This document shows positions 43,438 to 52,707 of a stretch of 64,000 nucleotides of DNA, one piece after another (the stretch's first letter is position 1; the number at the start of each line of letters is the position of its first letter). The notes below the pieces were generated by a model. It was given only the letters and a program-made list of their open reading frames with translations, did no database searches and was not told the DNA's origin. Source of the stretch: Azophilus sp965200465 (lineage in GTDB: Bacteria > Pseudomonadota > Gammaproteobacteria > Pseudomonadales > Azotimanducaceae); the NCBI GenBank assembly GCA_965200465.1, contig OZ241358.1:248001-312000 (forward strand). The letters are read 5' to 3'. The position numbers were made by a program, and so were the translations under genes.

Positions 43438-43654
43438 GGGTGCGCAATCATATAGAGCGCTGCCTCCAGTCACAACTGCTTGAATTCTCAGGGACCGCGC
43501 TCCGGGCGATGAGGTTCGATCGGGCTACCAGTAGGGCCAGTGGCGAAATTCGTGCTGCGGCCCGAATTTGATCTATTTGGGAAAATGCCCTTAAAGCTGA
43601 AAAAAATTTGCAATATCTTGCAAAAAATTGTATCTATTGCAGAAAATGTAAGAT

Positions 43655-43660
43655 TATAAT
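43655..43660 (+). promoter_or_regulatory. Consensus -10 element before island B
   Basis: TATAAT, a perfect -10 hexamer, lies 76 bases before ATG 43736 in AT-rich DNA. No -35 at normal spacing is obvious, so an activator may be needed. Confidence 0.4.
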
Positions 43661-43735
43661 GTAATTTGGTCCATGTGGCTTGAGTCCAGAGGGCTTTCAA
43701 TCAGGTCCGTTGGGTTCTGCAACAGGAGTACAGAC

Positions 43736-44920
43736 ATGAGCAGTGGTGTGGACGCGAACAACCTATGGCGCCTCGAAACACCGGGCGCACAGGGCTGGGC
43801 GAAAAGCGTGTGGCCCGGCGCTGACAACAAGTACAGGATGATCTCTTGCGATTCACATGCGACGGAACCTGCAAACCTACTCTTTGAACGGGTGGACAAG
43901 AGGTTTCACGACCGGTTGGCGCACGTCCGTGTGGATGAGGACGGCACGAAATGGCACATCGTCGAGGGAATGGAACCCGCGCGCTGGGTGGTGGACAACG
44001 AACATCTGAAAGGTGAGGACAGGGAACGCAACTCGGTGGACGGCGCCATCGAATCCCGTCTTGCACATCAGGACCGCGATGGCGTTGACGCAGAGATCAT
44101 CTTTCCGAACAAGTTCCTCACAATTTTTGCGACGCGGGACCCTGAGTTTTCGTTCGCGCAGGCCCGTGCGTACAACGACTGGGCCTGGGAGTTTTATGGA
44201 CCCCAGGTCCGCCGCCTGTCTCCCATGGCGATCGTGCCGACAATGGACATTGATCTGGCGGTCGAAGAGATCGAGCGCGTCAAACAGATGGGCCATCGCG
44301 GCATCACCATTCCGGTGAAGCCGATCTACGGCAGCATTTCCGCAAGAGATCCCCATTACAACCGTCCGGAATACGGTCGTCTGTGGTCGTGCATTGAGCA
44401 GGCGGCGCTTCCCGTCACGATTCACGTCGGCACCGGCAAGGATCCACGCACCACGAGAGGCTATGGCGGCGCGGTGACCAACTATGTGGCCCATGCCTTG
44501 TCGCCCTCTGTCGAGGTCATGGCCATCCTGTGTTCATCCGGGGTGCTGGAGCGGCATCCGGGTTTAAGAGTTGTCTCGGTGGAGAGCGGCGTCGGCTGGT
44601 TCCCCTGGTGTGGCCAGGCCATGGATGAAGCCTACATCACGCATCACATGTGGGCGTCTCCCAAGCTGAAGGAGTTACCGAGCCACTATCTAAAGACCCA
44701 GTGCTTCGGGACTTTCATGGAAGACGCGGTGGGTCTCAAGCTGGTCGAAGAGTTCGGGTATCAGGACGCGATGCTCTGGTCGAACGACTATCCGCACCAG
44801 GAGGGTCGCTGGCCTCACTCGGCACAGGCGATCGAGCGGCAAATGAACGGATTGTCTGAAGAGACCCGGGCCAAGATCCTAGGGGAGACAGCCAAGGAAC
44901 TCTTCGGGTTTGATGTCTAG
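43736..44920 (+). CDS. Amidohydrolase 2-family metal-dependent hydrolase/decarboxylase
   Basis: A 394-residue TIM-barrel protein. MISCDSHATEPANLL is the modified DxH start of the amidohydrolase 2 family, HVGTGKDPRTT holds the barrel histidine, and LWSNDYPHQEGRWPHS carries the C-terminal catalytic aspartate and histidine. Relatives include hydrolases and decarboxylases of aromatic acids; the reaction here is unknown. CAGGAG precedes ATG 43736. The flavin-dependent gene follows after 29 bases. Confidence 0.87.
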   Translation: MSSGVDANNLWRLETPGAQGWAKSVWPGADNKYRMISCDSHATEPANLLFERVDKRFHDRLAHVRVDEDGTKWHIVEGMEPARWVVDNEHLKGEDRERNSVDGAIESRLAHQDRDGVDAEIIFPNKFLTIFATRDPEFSFAQARAYNDWAWEFYGPQVRRLSPMAIVPTMDIDLAVEEIERVKQMGHRGITIPVKPIYGSISARDPHYNRPEYGRLWSCIEQAALPVTIHVGTGKDPRTTRGYGGAVTNYVAHALSPSVEVMAILCSSGVLERHPGLRVVSVESGVGWFPWCGQAMDEAYITHHMWASPKLKELPSHYLKTQCFGTFMEDAVGLKLVEEFGYQDAMLWSNDYPHQEGRWPHSAQAIERQMNGLSEETRAKILGETAKELFGFDV

Positions 44921-44949
44921 TTCCGGGTAACAGTGGAGGATTAGCCACC

Positions 44950-46134
44950 ATGAAATTTGATGTCTTTACCGAGTTCCAGAAGAAGGAATGTGATCAGAAT
45001 GGAGGCTTCGGGCAGCTTCTGCGCGAGACGGTTGAACAAGCCCAGGCCGCTGATGCGGCGGATTACGGCTGTTGGTGGCAGGTCGAACATCACTGTTCGG
45101 CGGATTTCAGCTATAGCTCTTGCCCGGAACTCATCCTGTCGGCCATAGCGCAGGCGACAAACAGGCTTCGCATCGGCCACGCCGGCATTCTTGTCCCGCT
45201 CGAAATCAATCACTGGCTGCGGTCCGCCGAACGCTCGGCGATGCTGGATCAGATGTCCAATGGCCGAATGGAAGTCGGCCTGGCGAGATCGAGTGGTTTG
45301 GAGTGGTCCACTTTCAACGTACCCAACGGTGACCAGACTGCCATTGAAGACCTGATTGAAATCACCAAGATGCTGCCGAAAGCTTGGACCGAGGAGCCTT
45401 TCCACTGGAAGTCGGATCGCTGGTCTCTGGCGGGCAGAAACGTGCAACCGAAGCCGGTCCAAGCGCCGCATCCGCCCTTGTGGCATACCGGGGCCAGCCC
45501 ATCGACTTTCCAGCGAGCGGGCGATATGGGAGTGGGCATGATCTGCACCTCGTTGTTCACTCCGGTTGACGCCCTCGCTGGAATGGTGGACATCTACAAG
45601 CAGGCGATTTCGGAGTGCGAGTCCCCTGCAGGTCATGAAATCAACAATCAGGTTGGAGTGTTCACCTTCGTTCATGTCGCTGAATCCGAAAAAGCAGCCA
45701 TCGAGAGCAATGCGCTGCGTTCGGCGGTTTGGTACGTGGCGAGCGTGCCGAGGATCTACGGCATCGATAGGGAGCAGTTCTTCAAAACGGTGCGCGGCAA
45801 TGTCGATCCCCGGTCAACGTCCAGCTATAAGCAGGTGGAGCAGGCGCCCTTAACTGAGGCCGATCTTGAGGGTGAAACAGCGGCAGTCGCCTTGATCAAA
45901 CGCGAGCTCATGGGCCAGGAGGTGAGCAACGAGGAGATTTACGAGGCTGTCAAGGATATCGATTCTCTATTGATCGGTGACGTGGAAACGTGCCGCAAGA
46001 AGGCGGAGAAGTTCAGGGCCGTGGGCTTCGATAGGCTGCTGTGCATGCACCAGTTTGGTGAAATCCGCCATGAGGACATCATGGCGAGCACGGCGAGGAT
46101 GGGCACCGAGATCCTGCCTCATTTCGGCAGCTAA
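44950..46134 (+). CDS. LLM-class flavin-dependent monooxygenase
   Basis: A 394-residue luciferase-like TIM-barrel protein: WWQVEHHCSADFSYSSCPELILSAIAQATNRLRIGHAGILVPL, then SNGRMEVGLARSSG and PPLWHTGASPSTFQRAGDMGVG. These are the standard FMN-binding and core segments. It would insert oxygen using reduced flavin from a partner reductase. It forms an operon with the preceding amidohydrolase; GGAGG lies 10 bases before the ATG. Confidence 0.9.
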   Translation: MKFDVFTEFQKKECDQNGGFGQLLRETVEQAQAADAADYGCWWQVEHHCSADFSYSSCPELILSAIAQATNRLRIGHAGILVPLEINHWLRSAERSAMLDQMSNGRMEVGLARSSGLEWSTFNVPNGDQTAIEDLIEITKMLPKAWTEEPFHWKSDRWSLAGRNVQPKPVQAPHPPLWHTGASPSTFQRAGDMGVGMICTSLFTPVDALAGMVDIYKQAISECESPAGHEINNQVGVFTFVHVAESEKAAIESNALRSAVWYVASVPRIYGIDREQFFKTVRGNVDPRSTSSYKQVEQAPLTEADLEGETAAVALIKRELMGQEVSNEEIYEAVKDIDSLLIGDVETCRKKAEKFRAVGFDRLLCMHQFGEIRHEDIMASTARMGTEILPHFGS

Positions 46135-46336
46135 GTGGCGGTCGCCGGGCTAGGGCCGTCATTCGCGGCTCGAATACGACAATATTTTGTTAAAAATCTT
46201 AAAATTCCTGCAAATGTTAAAAAAATACGCTAGTATTTGAGATATATTTCTGTATGTGTGTATGATGTCCAAATTATGGCATCGTCATGCGTCAAAGCAT
46301 TTCGAGTGGTGATAACAGCGATGAAGGTAGAGTCAG

Positions 46337-48727
46337 ATGATTTCGAATCAGCTAATCGTCAGGACAGTAGTTGGGTTTGCCTGCGCAATCGCTTCGGCGG
46401 TCAGCACATCGGCGCTCGCCGAAGATGCAGGGGTGGAACAGGGCAGATCGAGCGTGATCGAAGAGATCATTGTGACCGCCCGCAAGCGTAAGGAGTCGTT
46501 TGTCGACGTGCCGACGGCCATAACGGTGCTCGGTGCGGCGCAGCTAAACGCCTACGACACCCGTGAACTGTCGGACTTGGCGCATTCCACGCCAAATTTG
46601 TACGTGGACCAGAGTAACGCTTTGAAACGCATCGCGATACGGGGCTTTGGCAACGCTTCCATTAACACGTTTTTCGACCAAGCCGTAGGTCTCGCCGTGG
46701 ACGGGTTGAGTTTCCAGCGTGTGGAAACCTATGAACTTGGATATTTTGATGTCGAGCGTATCGAAGTGCTCAGGGGACCGCAGGGATCTTATTTTGGCAG
46801 GAACACCACCGCTGGTCTTATCAACATCACTTCCCGTGGGCCGACTGAGCAATTTGAGGGTTCTGTCACAGCAGGCTATGAAAGCGAAACCGGGGAACAG
46901 CTCTACAAACTTGGCCTGTCTGGTCCGATTTCGGATAGGTGGGCCGGTCGCCTCGCGCTGCAGCACCGGACCGCTGAAGGCTGGATCGAATCTACCCGCT
47001 CGGCGGACTGGGACAGCGAACAGGCAGGGCCTGAGGAGACAATGGGTCGATTGACCCTTCTGTGGACGCCTTCCGACAGGGTAACGATTACCAGCAAGAC
47101 TTCGTTTACCGACTTTACGATGGAAGGCTCCCCCGTGCAGCTCATTGAATGTGGACCAGGTCTTCAGGGTTATATGGGCGCAGCAGTCGCATTGGGTGTC
47201 ATTCAGAATGTGGATGATTGCACAGCGGACGATCGTCGAAGCGGCAGTGCTGGCGTTCCCGGGGGCGTCAATGGTGGTGGAACCGATCGCAGAGAAGTGC
47301 AAGGGTGGTCGCAGGCGTTGACAATCGATTGGAGGCTAGGTGAATACGCCCTCACGTCAGTGACCGGCTATCAGGACTTCGAATCCGACGCGATGTTCCC
47401 GGCCTCGTGGTTTGAAGCAAAGACGACCAGTGCAAGGACCATTTCAGAGTGGGATGACTTTTCGCAGGAATTCCGCCTCTTGTCACCGTCTTTCGATTGG
47501 GGATCCTTTGTAGCGGGTGCCTTCTACAACAGCTCTCAGATCGACAGTAGCCAGGGAGTGGATTTCAACTTCCCGGTGTTCGCGTTGGGCCAGCTTCCAT
47601 TCGCCTCGTCGGCGCTAAAACCACTAGATCTGGAGCAACAATCCTATGCGATATTTGGAGAAATCACTTGGTTGGTGGCAGAGGACTGGTCACTCACGGT
47701 CGGTGGCCGCTACACTTGGGATAAAAAGCATATGGAACTTTCTCAAACCCTTGGTCCGCTTGGCGTCGCCGACGATCCAGCGCATCCGGCTGTCTCGAAT
47801 CCGTTCATTGGACTTACCGCGCTGACAGGGTGGACAGCCTTCAACATTCAGGGTGATGACGAATACACGGACTTCTCACCCAACGTAACACTCCAATGGG
47901 CCTTCTCCGAAAATGGCAATGCCTATGTGTCATACAAGGGAGGATTCAAATCAGGCGGATTCGATCAGGGTGTATCCTTCCATGGGCCTGCCGGACCCAC
48001 GGATCCTCCGGTTGGCTTCGCCTATCAACCGGAAGAAGTGGAGGCCATTGAAGCTGGAGTGAAACTGGAGCTGCCCAGTCAGGCGATGGTGCTGTCGGCG
48101 GCTGTCTTCCGTCAGGAGTTTACGGATCTTCAGGTTCAGGGCTATGACCCGACTGATCTGCTTGCCGCGAACCTCATTACCCGCAATGCGGCGGACTCCA
48201 CCTCTGAAGGCATTGAGATCGAGATGCTCTGGCAGGCCACGGAACAGCTGCGGATCAATGCCTCCTTGGCCTATCTGGACGCGACCTACGACTCCTATCC
48301 AAATGCGCCCTGCTTCAATTTTCAGACGCCGGAGCAGGGCTGCAGCCCGACAACCAATAGCCAGGATCTGAGTGGCGAGTCAATGGTGATGGCACCGGAA
48401 GAGCAGGCGGCCCTTGGGTTTGTTTACCATACGCCGCTGGGTGACTCGGGCCTTGAACTTGAGATTGGTGGTGATATCAGCTACCGCTCCAAGGTTAACA
48501 TCTCGACAAATTATGCGCCTGGCAGCGTGTCGGGTGCGCTCACTATGGTCAACGCAACGCTTGCGCTCAAAGGCAGGGATGACCGGTGGGAGCTCAGACT
48601 GGTTGGCCGCAATCTGGCAGACGAAGATGTGCTGGCTATGCATTTGACGGCGGCCTTCCCCGATTCCTCTGTTGGCACCATCGTGCTGCCTCGTCGGGTT
48701 CAGGCTCAGCTAACGGTGAATTTCTAG
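46337..48727 (+). CDS. TonB-dependent outer-membrane receptor 3
   Basis: A 796-residue receptor with a signal peptide ending ALA-ED, then the TonB box IEEIIVTARKRKESF. The plug has IAIRGFGNASINTFF and VERIEVLRGPQGSYFGRNTTAGLINI, and the barrel ends VQAQLTVNF with terminal Phe. It has AT-rich upstream DNA (46170-46250), probably its own promoter region. Its stop overlaps the stop of the convergent DUF7064-like gene. The ligand is not predictable but should be the island B substrate. Confidence 0.92.
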   Translation: MISNQLIVRTVVGFACAIASAVSTSALAEDAGVEQGRSSVIEEIIVTARKRKESFVDVPTAITVLGAAQLNAYDTRELSDLAHSTPNLYVDQSNALKRIAIRGFGNASINTFFDQAVGLAVDGLSFQRVETYELGYFDVERIEVLRGPQGSYFGRNTTAGLINITSRGPTEQFEGSVTAGYESETGEQLYKLGLSGPISDRWAGRLALQHRTAEGWIESTRSADWDSEQAGPEETMGRLTLLWTPSDRVTITSKTSFTDFTMEGSPVQLIECGPGLQGYMGAAVALGVIQNVDDCTADDRRSGSAGVPGGVNGGGTDRREVQGWSQALTIDWRLGEYALTSVTGYQDFESDAMFPASWFEAKTTSARTISEWDDFSQEFRLLSPSFDWGSFVAGAFYNSSQIDSSQGVDFNFPVFALGQLPFASSALKPLDLEQQSYAIFGEITWLVAEDWSLTVGGRYTWDKKHMELSQTLGPLGVADDPAHPAVSNPFIGLTALTGWTAFNIQGDDEYTDFSPNVTLQWAFSENGNAYVSYKGGFKSGGFDQGVSFHGPAGPTDPPVGFAYQPEEVEAIEAGVKLELPSQAMVLSAAVFRQEFTDLQVQGYDPTDLLAANLITRNAADSTSEGIEIEMLWQATEQLRINASLAYLDATYDSYPNAPCFNFQTPEQGCSPTTNSQDLSGESMVMAPEEQAALGFVYHTPLGDSGLELEIGGDISYRSKVNISTNYAPGSVSGALTMVNATLALKGRDDRWELRLVGRNLADEDVLAMHLTAAFPDSSVGTIVLPRRVQAQLTVNF

Positions 48728-49704
48728 TAGCCTATTTCGCCCAATTGACCGACTCCATCCTCGTATATCGCGTTGATGGCAGGTGCGGGCAGGCGTGTAC
48801 CTGCGCATGGATTGATTGCCCGTTCCATGTTCGCAACGCCTTTTCTTTCGCCGTTTACGCGGAGATTGAACGCTGTCTCGCACAGGAACAATTCATCTAG
48901 GGTCACGATGGTTGAACCCATGAGATCCCTGTACTCGAGGTCGAACCTTTTGCCTTCAGTGGTTTCGACATAGCCCGAGACGCGGACATAGGTGACGCCA
49001 TCGATGTCCATCCACGGGTAGAGCTTCCACTCCTTGATGGGCGTCACTGAGCCATGCTCCACGACATAACCCAACTTGCTTGGCGGATTGCCGTGTATGG
49101 TGCCAGCGGTGGCGAAGAATGAGAACTCATCCCCGATCGTGCCGTTGGTCCACGTGCTGCATTGGATACTGGTCACGTCGCGCGCCCCCCAGGTGTGGTC
49201 CCGGTGACCGAAGCCTGACACCTTGATCGTCCGGCCTCCGATCCTGAGCGTTCCGCTCACCCTCCCTGCCGCTTCAACGTGGCCAGATGCGACTTCTCCG
49301 AGCATCTTTTTGGCGTCCTCTTCAGAGACTATCTCGTCGAAAGAGACCGCACGATGCAGGTCCTGTAGCTGCAGGTCCAGATACACAGCGTCCTGATCTG
49401 CCTCAACAGCGAGCCCACCTTGTTCGAGATGTCGAAAAGCCAGCCCTTCCACAGAGTATTTGCCGTCCGCTCTCATTTCCGCTGAGAAAGGAACTTCACT
49501 GCTCACCCTCCGGGTATAGCGGCCAGTGTCGTCAATGATCGCATTCCAGATGTGCGCATTGTCACGATTGGGCTGATGCGCGATGCGGTGAAATCCACTG
49601 ATGCGCTGATCGGGATCAGCCCACCAGAACCACTGGGATTCATTCCAGCTTGTCTCTTTGCCGACTGCAGCGGGAGCATCAGGTTCTTTGTTGTTGCGGG
49701 CCAT
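48724..49704 (-). CDS. DUF7064/DUF7065-like (AttH-type lipocalin) protein
   Basis: A 326-residue protein, MARNNKEPDAPAAVGKETSW and on, with WWADPDQRISGFHRIAHQPN near the start and FGHRDHTWGARDV in the middle. These match proteins annotated as hydroxyneurosporene synthase/AttH-like or DUF7064, double lipocalin barrels with no proven activity. They often sit beside phosphotransferases in steroid-like catabolic clusters, as here (31 bp apart). GGAGG precedes ATG 49704. Confidence 0.72.
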   Translation of the reverse strand: MARNNKEPDAPAAVGKETSWNESQWFWWADPDQRISGFHRIAHQPNRDNAHIWNAIIDDTGRYTRRVSSEVPFSAEMRADGKYSVEGLAFRHLEQGGLAVEADQDAVYLDLQLQDLHRAVSFDEIVSEEDAKKMLGEVASGHVEAAGRVSGTLRIGGRTIKVSGFGHRDHTWGARDVTSIQCSTWTNGTIGDEFSFFATAGTIHGNPPSKLGYVVEHGSVTPIKEWKLYPWMDIDGVTYVRVSGYVETTEGKRFDLEYRDLMGSTIVTLDELFLCETAFNLRVNGERKGVANMERAINPCAGTRLPAPAINAIYEDGVGQLGEIGY

Positions 49705-49735
49705 TGAAGGAATCCTCCATCTCGTTGAATTAGCA

Positions 49736-50830
49736 TCACCAGAGTTGGTAGTCCATGATGTCATTCAGAAGAATCAGCGGTGAGAGCTCGGGGCTGGCCA
49801 TGAGTGCCTCCTTGTGCGCTTCCGTTATGTCTGGGACTATTGTCATCGTGCGATCGATAAAGAGCGAGGCTGCCATGCCGGTGAAGACGGTGTAGTAGTG
49901 GAGCCTGTCCCTGTCGATGGCTTGCTCCCTGGCCTCCTCGTAGGCAGCGATCAACTCCTCAAAAGAGAGCCAACCGGGAAGTCTTTTGTTGCCCGCGCGC
50001 CTCACCAACATGAAGTCCAGGGTGAGCCACCATGCCAAATCTTTCTCTGCAGCGGCCAAGTGTACAATATCCCAATCAATCAGCGCCACGCATTCCGCGC
50101 CCCGATAGATGGTGTTGCCGGGGCGCGAATCACCCCAGCTTATCGATAGTGGTTCGTTCTGAATCTTGTTTGCTGTAAGCCACTCGATCGCTCTGGAGAC
50201 TTCCGGATAGGGTGCATCGCCGCGAGTCCACTCATGGTATCGACGCCAATGGTCGAGCATCCAATCGATGTGAGTGAAACCAGGCCGAGCGCGTTCAAAC
50301 AGCCTTCCTAGGGATAAGTCTCTCGGTTCCAGCCGGTGCAGGTGCGCCAAGGCGGTCAGGCTGCTTCGGCATAGTTGCGCCTGCTCATCGACACTTAAAT
50401 CAGCCACCCAGCCTGAGTGATGGTAGCTCGGCTCATCGGGCGGCACCCGGCCATCAATGTGTTCCATGACATAGAATGGGCTGCCAACAATGGTCTCATC
50501 CCCTTCATAGAAATAGGTTTTGCAAATGGGTAGGTTTTTGTTGCTGAGTGCGCTTTGGGCGACGTATTCCGATTCAAAGTCCTGGTCCAGATGTTGGAGG
50601 TAGTCGCCCGTTGCTTTTTTGCGCAGGATGAACCGGCTGCCGTCGCTCAGGGTGAAGGCAAATATCTCCCCGGCACGGCCGTTGGCGTCTTCAGAGATTG
50701 GCTGCAACTCGACCAGCTCGTTCCCTTCAAATCTGTCTCGACACCAGATTGCAAATTGGTCGCGATGACGGCTTAGATCGCGGTCCTGGCCCTTTCTTCC
50801 CATGGTGAAGGTGGGATCGATTTCTTGCAT
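49736..50830 (-). CDS. Phosphotransferase of the APH/choline-kinase superfamily
   Basis: A 364-residue kinase-fold protein. SRFILRKKATGDYLQ is the nucleotide-binding lysine region, SISWGDSRPGNTIYRG is the catalytic loop (aspartate and asparagine present, the usual H before GD replaced by W), and CVALIDWDIVHL is the metal-binding DxD segment. Such kinases are linked to acyl-CoA dehydrogenases in lipid pathways, phosphorylating hydroxyacyl intermediates. GAGGGGG lies upstream of ATG 50830. It heads a two-gene unit with the DUF7064-like gene. Confidence 0.85.
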   Translation of the reverse strand: MQEIDPTFTMGRKGQDRDLSRHRDQFAIWCRDRFEGNELVELQPISEDANGRAGEIFAFTLSDGSRFILRKKATGDYLQHLDQDFESEYVAQSALSNKNLPICKTYFYEGDETIVGSPFYVMEHIDGRVPPDEPSYHHSGWVADLSVDEQAQLCRSSLTALAHLHRLEPRDLSLGRLFERARPGFTHIDWMLDHWRRYHEWTRGDAPYPEVSRAIEWLTANKIQNEPLSISWGDSRPGNTIYRGAECVALIDWDIVHLAAAEKDLAWWLTLDFMLVRRAGNKRLPGWLSFEELIAAYEEAREQAIDRDRLHYYTVFTGMAASLFIDRTMTIVPDITEAHKEALMASPELSPLILLNDIMDYQLW

Positions 50831-50999
50831 TCCTAAACCCCCTCAAAGCCCCATTTTCGACAGGCGAATCGCACAAAAGCCAACCATGAAGGCATGTGCT
50901 TGTACAATTCTTATGCACGTCGAGAAAATTAAAATAAGGTTAGACAATGGTGGTAAAAGTATCATATATTTCCGTTGAAGGACACAAGAAGTATAAATT

Positions 51000-51290
51000 A
51001 TGATATCAAACCAAGCGAAAGTGTGGTCTGTGCCTAGCCGCCGCATGGATCTGGCCGGCCTTCCACCCGCATGGATTGGCGTCGGGGATCTGGACCTCTT
51101 TTTTGAGGAAAACAAGTCTTACGCTGAACGGCTGCGTGTCTGCGGAGTGGATTGCGACTTTTTTGTCTCCGCAAAAGCTCCCCACGGTTTTGCCTCCGTG
51201 GCTCCCGACGCTCAAGTTTCGCGAAATTTCAAACGTAGCGCTGATCGGTTTTTGCATCGATATCTCGCCCATCCCCATAATTTGGATTAG
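51000..51290 (+). pseudogene. Alpha/beta-hydrolase C-terminal remnant
   Basis: SRRMDLAGLPPAWIGVGDLD, FFEENKSYAERLRVCGVDCD and SAKAPHGFASVAPDAQVSRNF match the last 90 residues of hormone-sensitive-lipase-type esterases, including the catalytic aspartate (GDLD) and histidine (PHGF). The domain with the nucleophile is absent, and the 150 bp before it are AT-rich non-coding DNA. It is the truncated end of a lost gene. Confidence 0.7.
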
Positions 51291-51389
51291 GGAGCCATTG
51301 ATCAAATTATGGGTGCAAAAATTGCCTAGCTTTATTTACTTATTTTGTATATCTTGAGAATATGACCAAATTTGTAAACAGGAGTGGCT

Positions 51390-52671
51390 ATGAGACCGGA
51401 AGACTTTAAGGAAGGTCCGCTCGATGCCGAAAAACTGGTGGCAGCGATCGATCCGGATTACTGGCAGGAGTTTGGGTTTCCTCATCCCCTTTTCGATCGG
51501 CTCAGAAAGGAGGCTCCAATTGCCTATGTCGAACACCCGGACGTGCAGCCTCATTGGATGGTGAGCCTGAACCGGGACATACGCGAGATTTCCCGTAACC
51601 CCGCAGTGTTCAGCAACGTTCCGACACTCAACCTGAACCTGCGGGATGCGTCGGGAGACGGTGGTGTGGGGGGGGGGGGGGGGGAAGCCGACGCTGTTGA
51701 ACATGGATCCGCCGGCTCACAATGAACACAGGGGGATCGTCGCCCAGCGGTTCCAAATGGCTGAGATCATGAAGCACGATGAGCCGTTTCTTGCGGATGC
51801 TACACGGAAAATCGTAGATGACTTTATGGGTGACGGCGGTGTGCGCGAACAGGACTTCGTGCCACCAGCGCAACGACTCTCGGTTGCCGCCGTTGGGCGA
51901 GTGCTGGGTCTGCCCGAAGAGCACTGGGAGCAGGCGTTTACCTTCGCCAATGCGGTCGCAGCTAACTCAGACCCGGAGTTTATGCTAGGCGAAACGGCAG
52001 CGGAATCAAATGCTGCCGCCGCCGCAGGTTTGTTTAAGATCTTTGCGCCGCTTATTGAAGCGCGAAAGAGTTCGCCAGAGGATGACCTCGTCACGGTTCT
52101 TGCTAAAGCAGAGAATGAGAAGGAGGATTTTGACTTCCAGCAGCTTGTTATCCATGCAGTGCTCATTTTGCTGGGTGGCGTTGAGACGTCTCGCAATGTG
52201 ATGGGCGTTGGCTTGGTCGAGTTGCTCAAACACCCGGACCTCACGCGCCAGCTCGCCCAGAATACGGACTATATGCCGCTTGCAGTTGAAGAGATGATTC
52301 GATGGACAGCACCCTTGGGACACATGTGCCGAACCGCAATGGAGGACATTTCCGTTTCTGGAACGCAATTTCGTAAAGGGGACACCCTTGCGCTCTTCTG
52401 GCCATCTGCGTGCCGCGATGAGTCGCTCTTTGAAGACCCGCATGAATTCCGCATCGACAGAAAGCCGAACCCGCATCTAGCGTTTGGCGTTGGACAGCAT
52501 CTGTGTCTTGGGCGAGTTCTTGCCCGGCGTCAGATCATTGCAATGTTCAGGGAGCTGCTGCCAAGGCTGGCTGAGTGCGAAGTTGCCGGTCCATTGAAGA
52601 GGGCAAAGATGCTCATTAACGGGTTCACTCAAATTCCACTTCGCTATCGGGTCAGGCCGGCGGCGGGTTGA
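51390..52671 (+). CDS. Cytochrome P450, reading frame split by a run of 17 G
   Basis: Frame 1 runs from ATG 51390 (AGGAG 5 bases upstream) through PDYWQEFGFPHPLFDRLRKE to LRDASGDGGVGGGGG and, as sequenced, stops at 51725. Frame 2 continues KPTLLNMDPPAHNEHRGIVA to the stop at 52671, with the I-helix ILLGGVETSRN, the EEMIRW helix-K motif and the haem loop FGVGQHLCLG at 52483-52512. The break falls exactly at a G run (51668-51684); 16 or 19 G would give a continuous protein of about 427 residues. No other damage is visible. It is therefore phase-variable, switched off in this read, or a sequencing error. It heads the long catabolic operon. Confidence 0.85.
51668..51684. repeat. Homopolymer run of 17 G inside the P450 gene
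   Basis: Seventeen consecutive G encode part of a glycine run (GGVGGGGG) in the loop before the conserved MDPPAH. In this copy the length puts the two halves of the gene in different frames; the in-frame lengths are 13, 16 and 19. Confidence 0.92.
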
Positions 52672-52707
52672 GTGCGGGCATGCGAAAACAAGAGTGATGG
52701 TCGCCCA

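Larger units (their letters stand above)
43307..43735. other. 429-bp regulatory interval before island B
   Basis: Composition falls from GC-rich to AT-rich across this stretch. It holds a TetR-type palindrome (43422-43437) and a TATAAT at 43655-43660, with no gene of its own. Confidence 0.6.

Noticed and set aside
51646..52671. Treating the second P450 frame as a complete gene starting at 51646
   Set aside because: It would lack the conserved N-terminal third, which is present just upstream in another frame with a good ribosome binding site, and its first codons are out-of-frame sequence and the G run.
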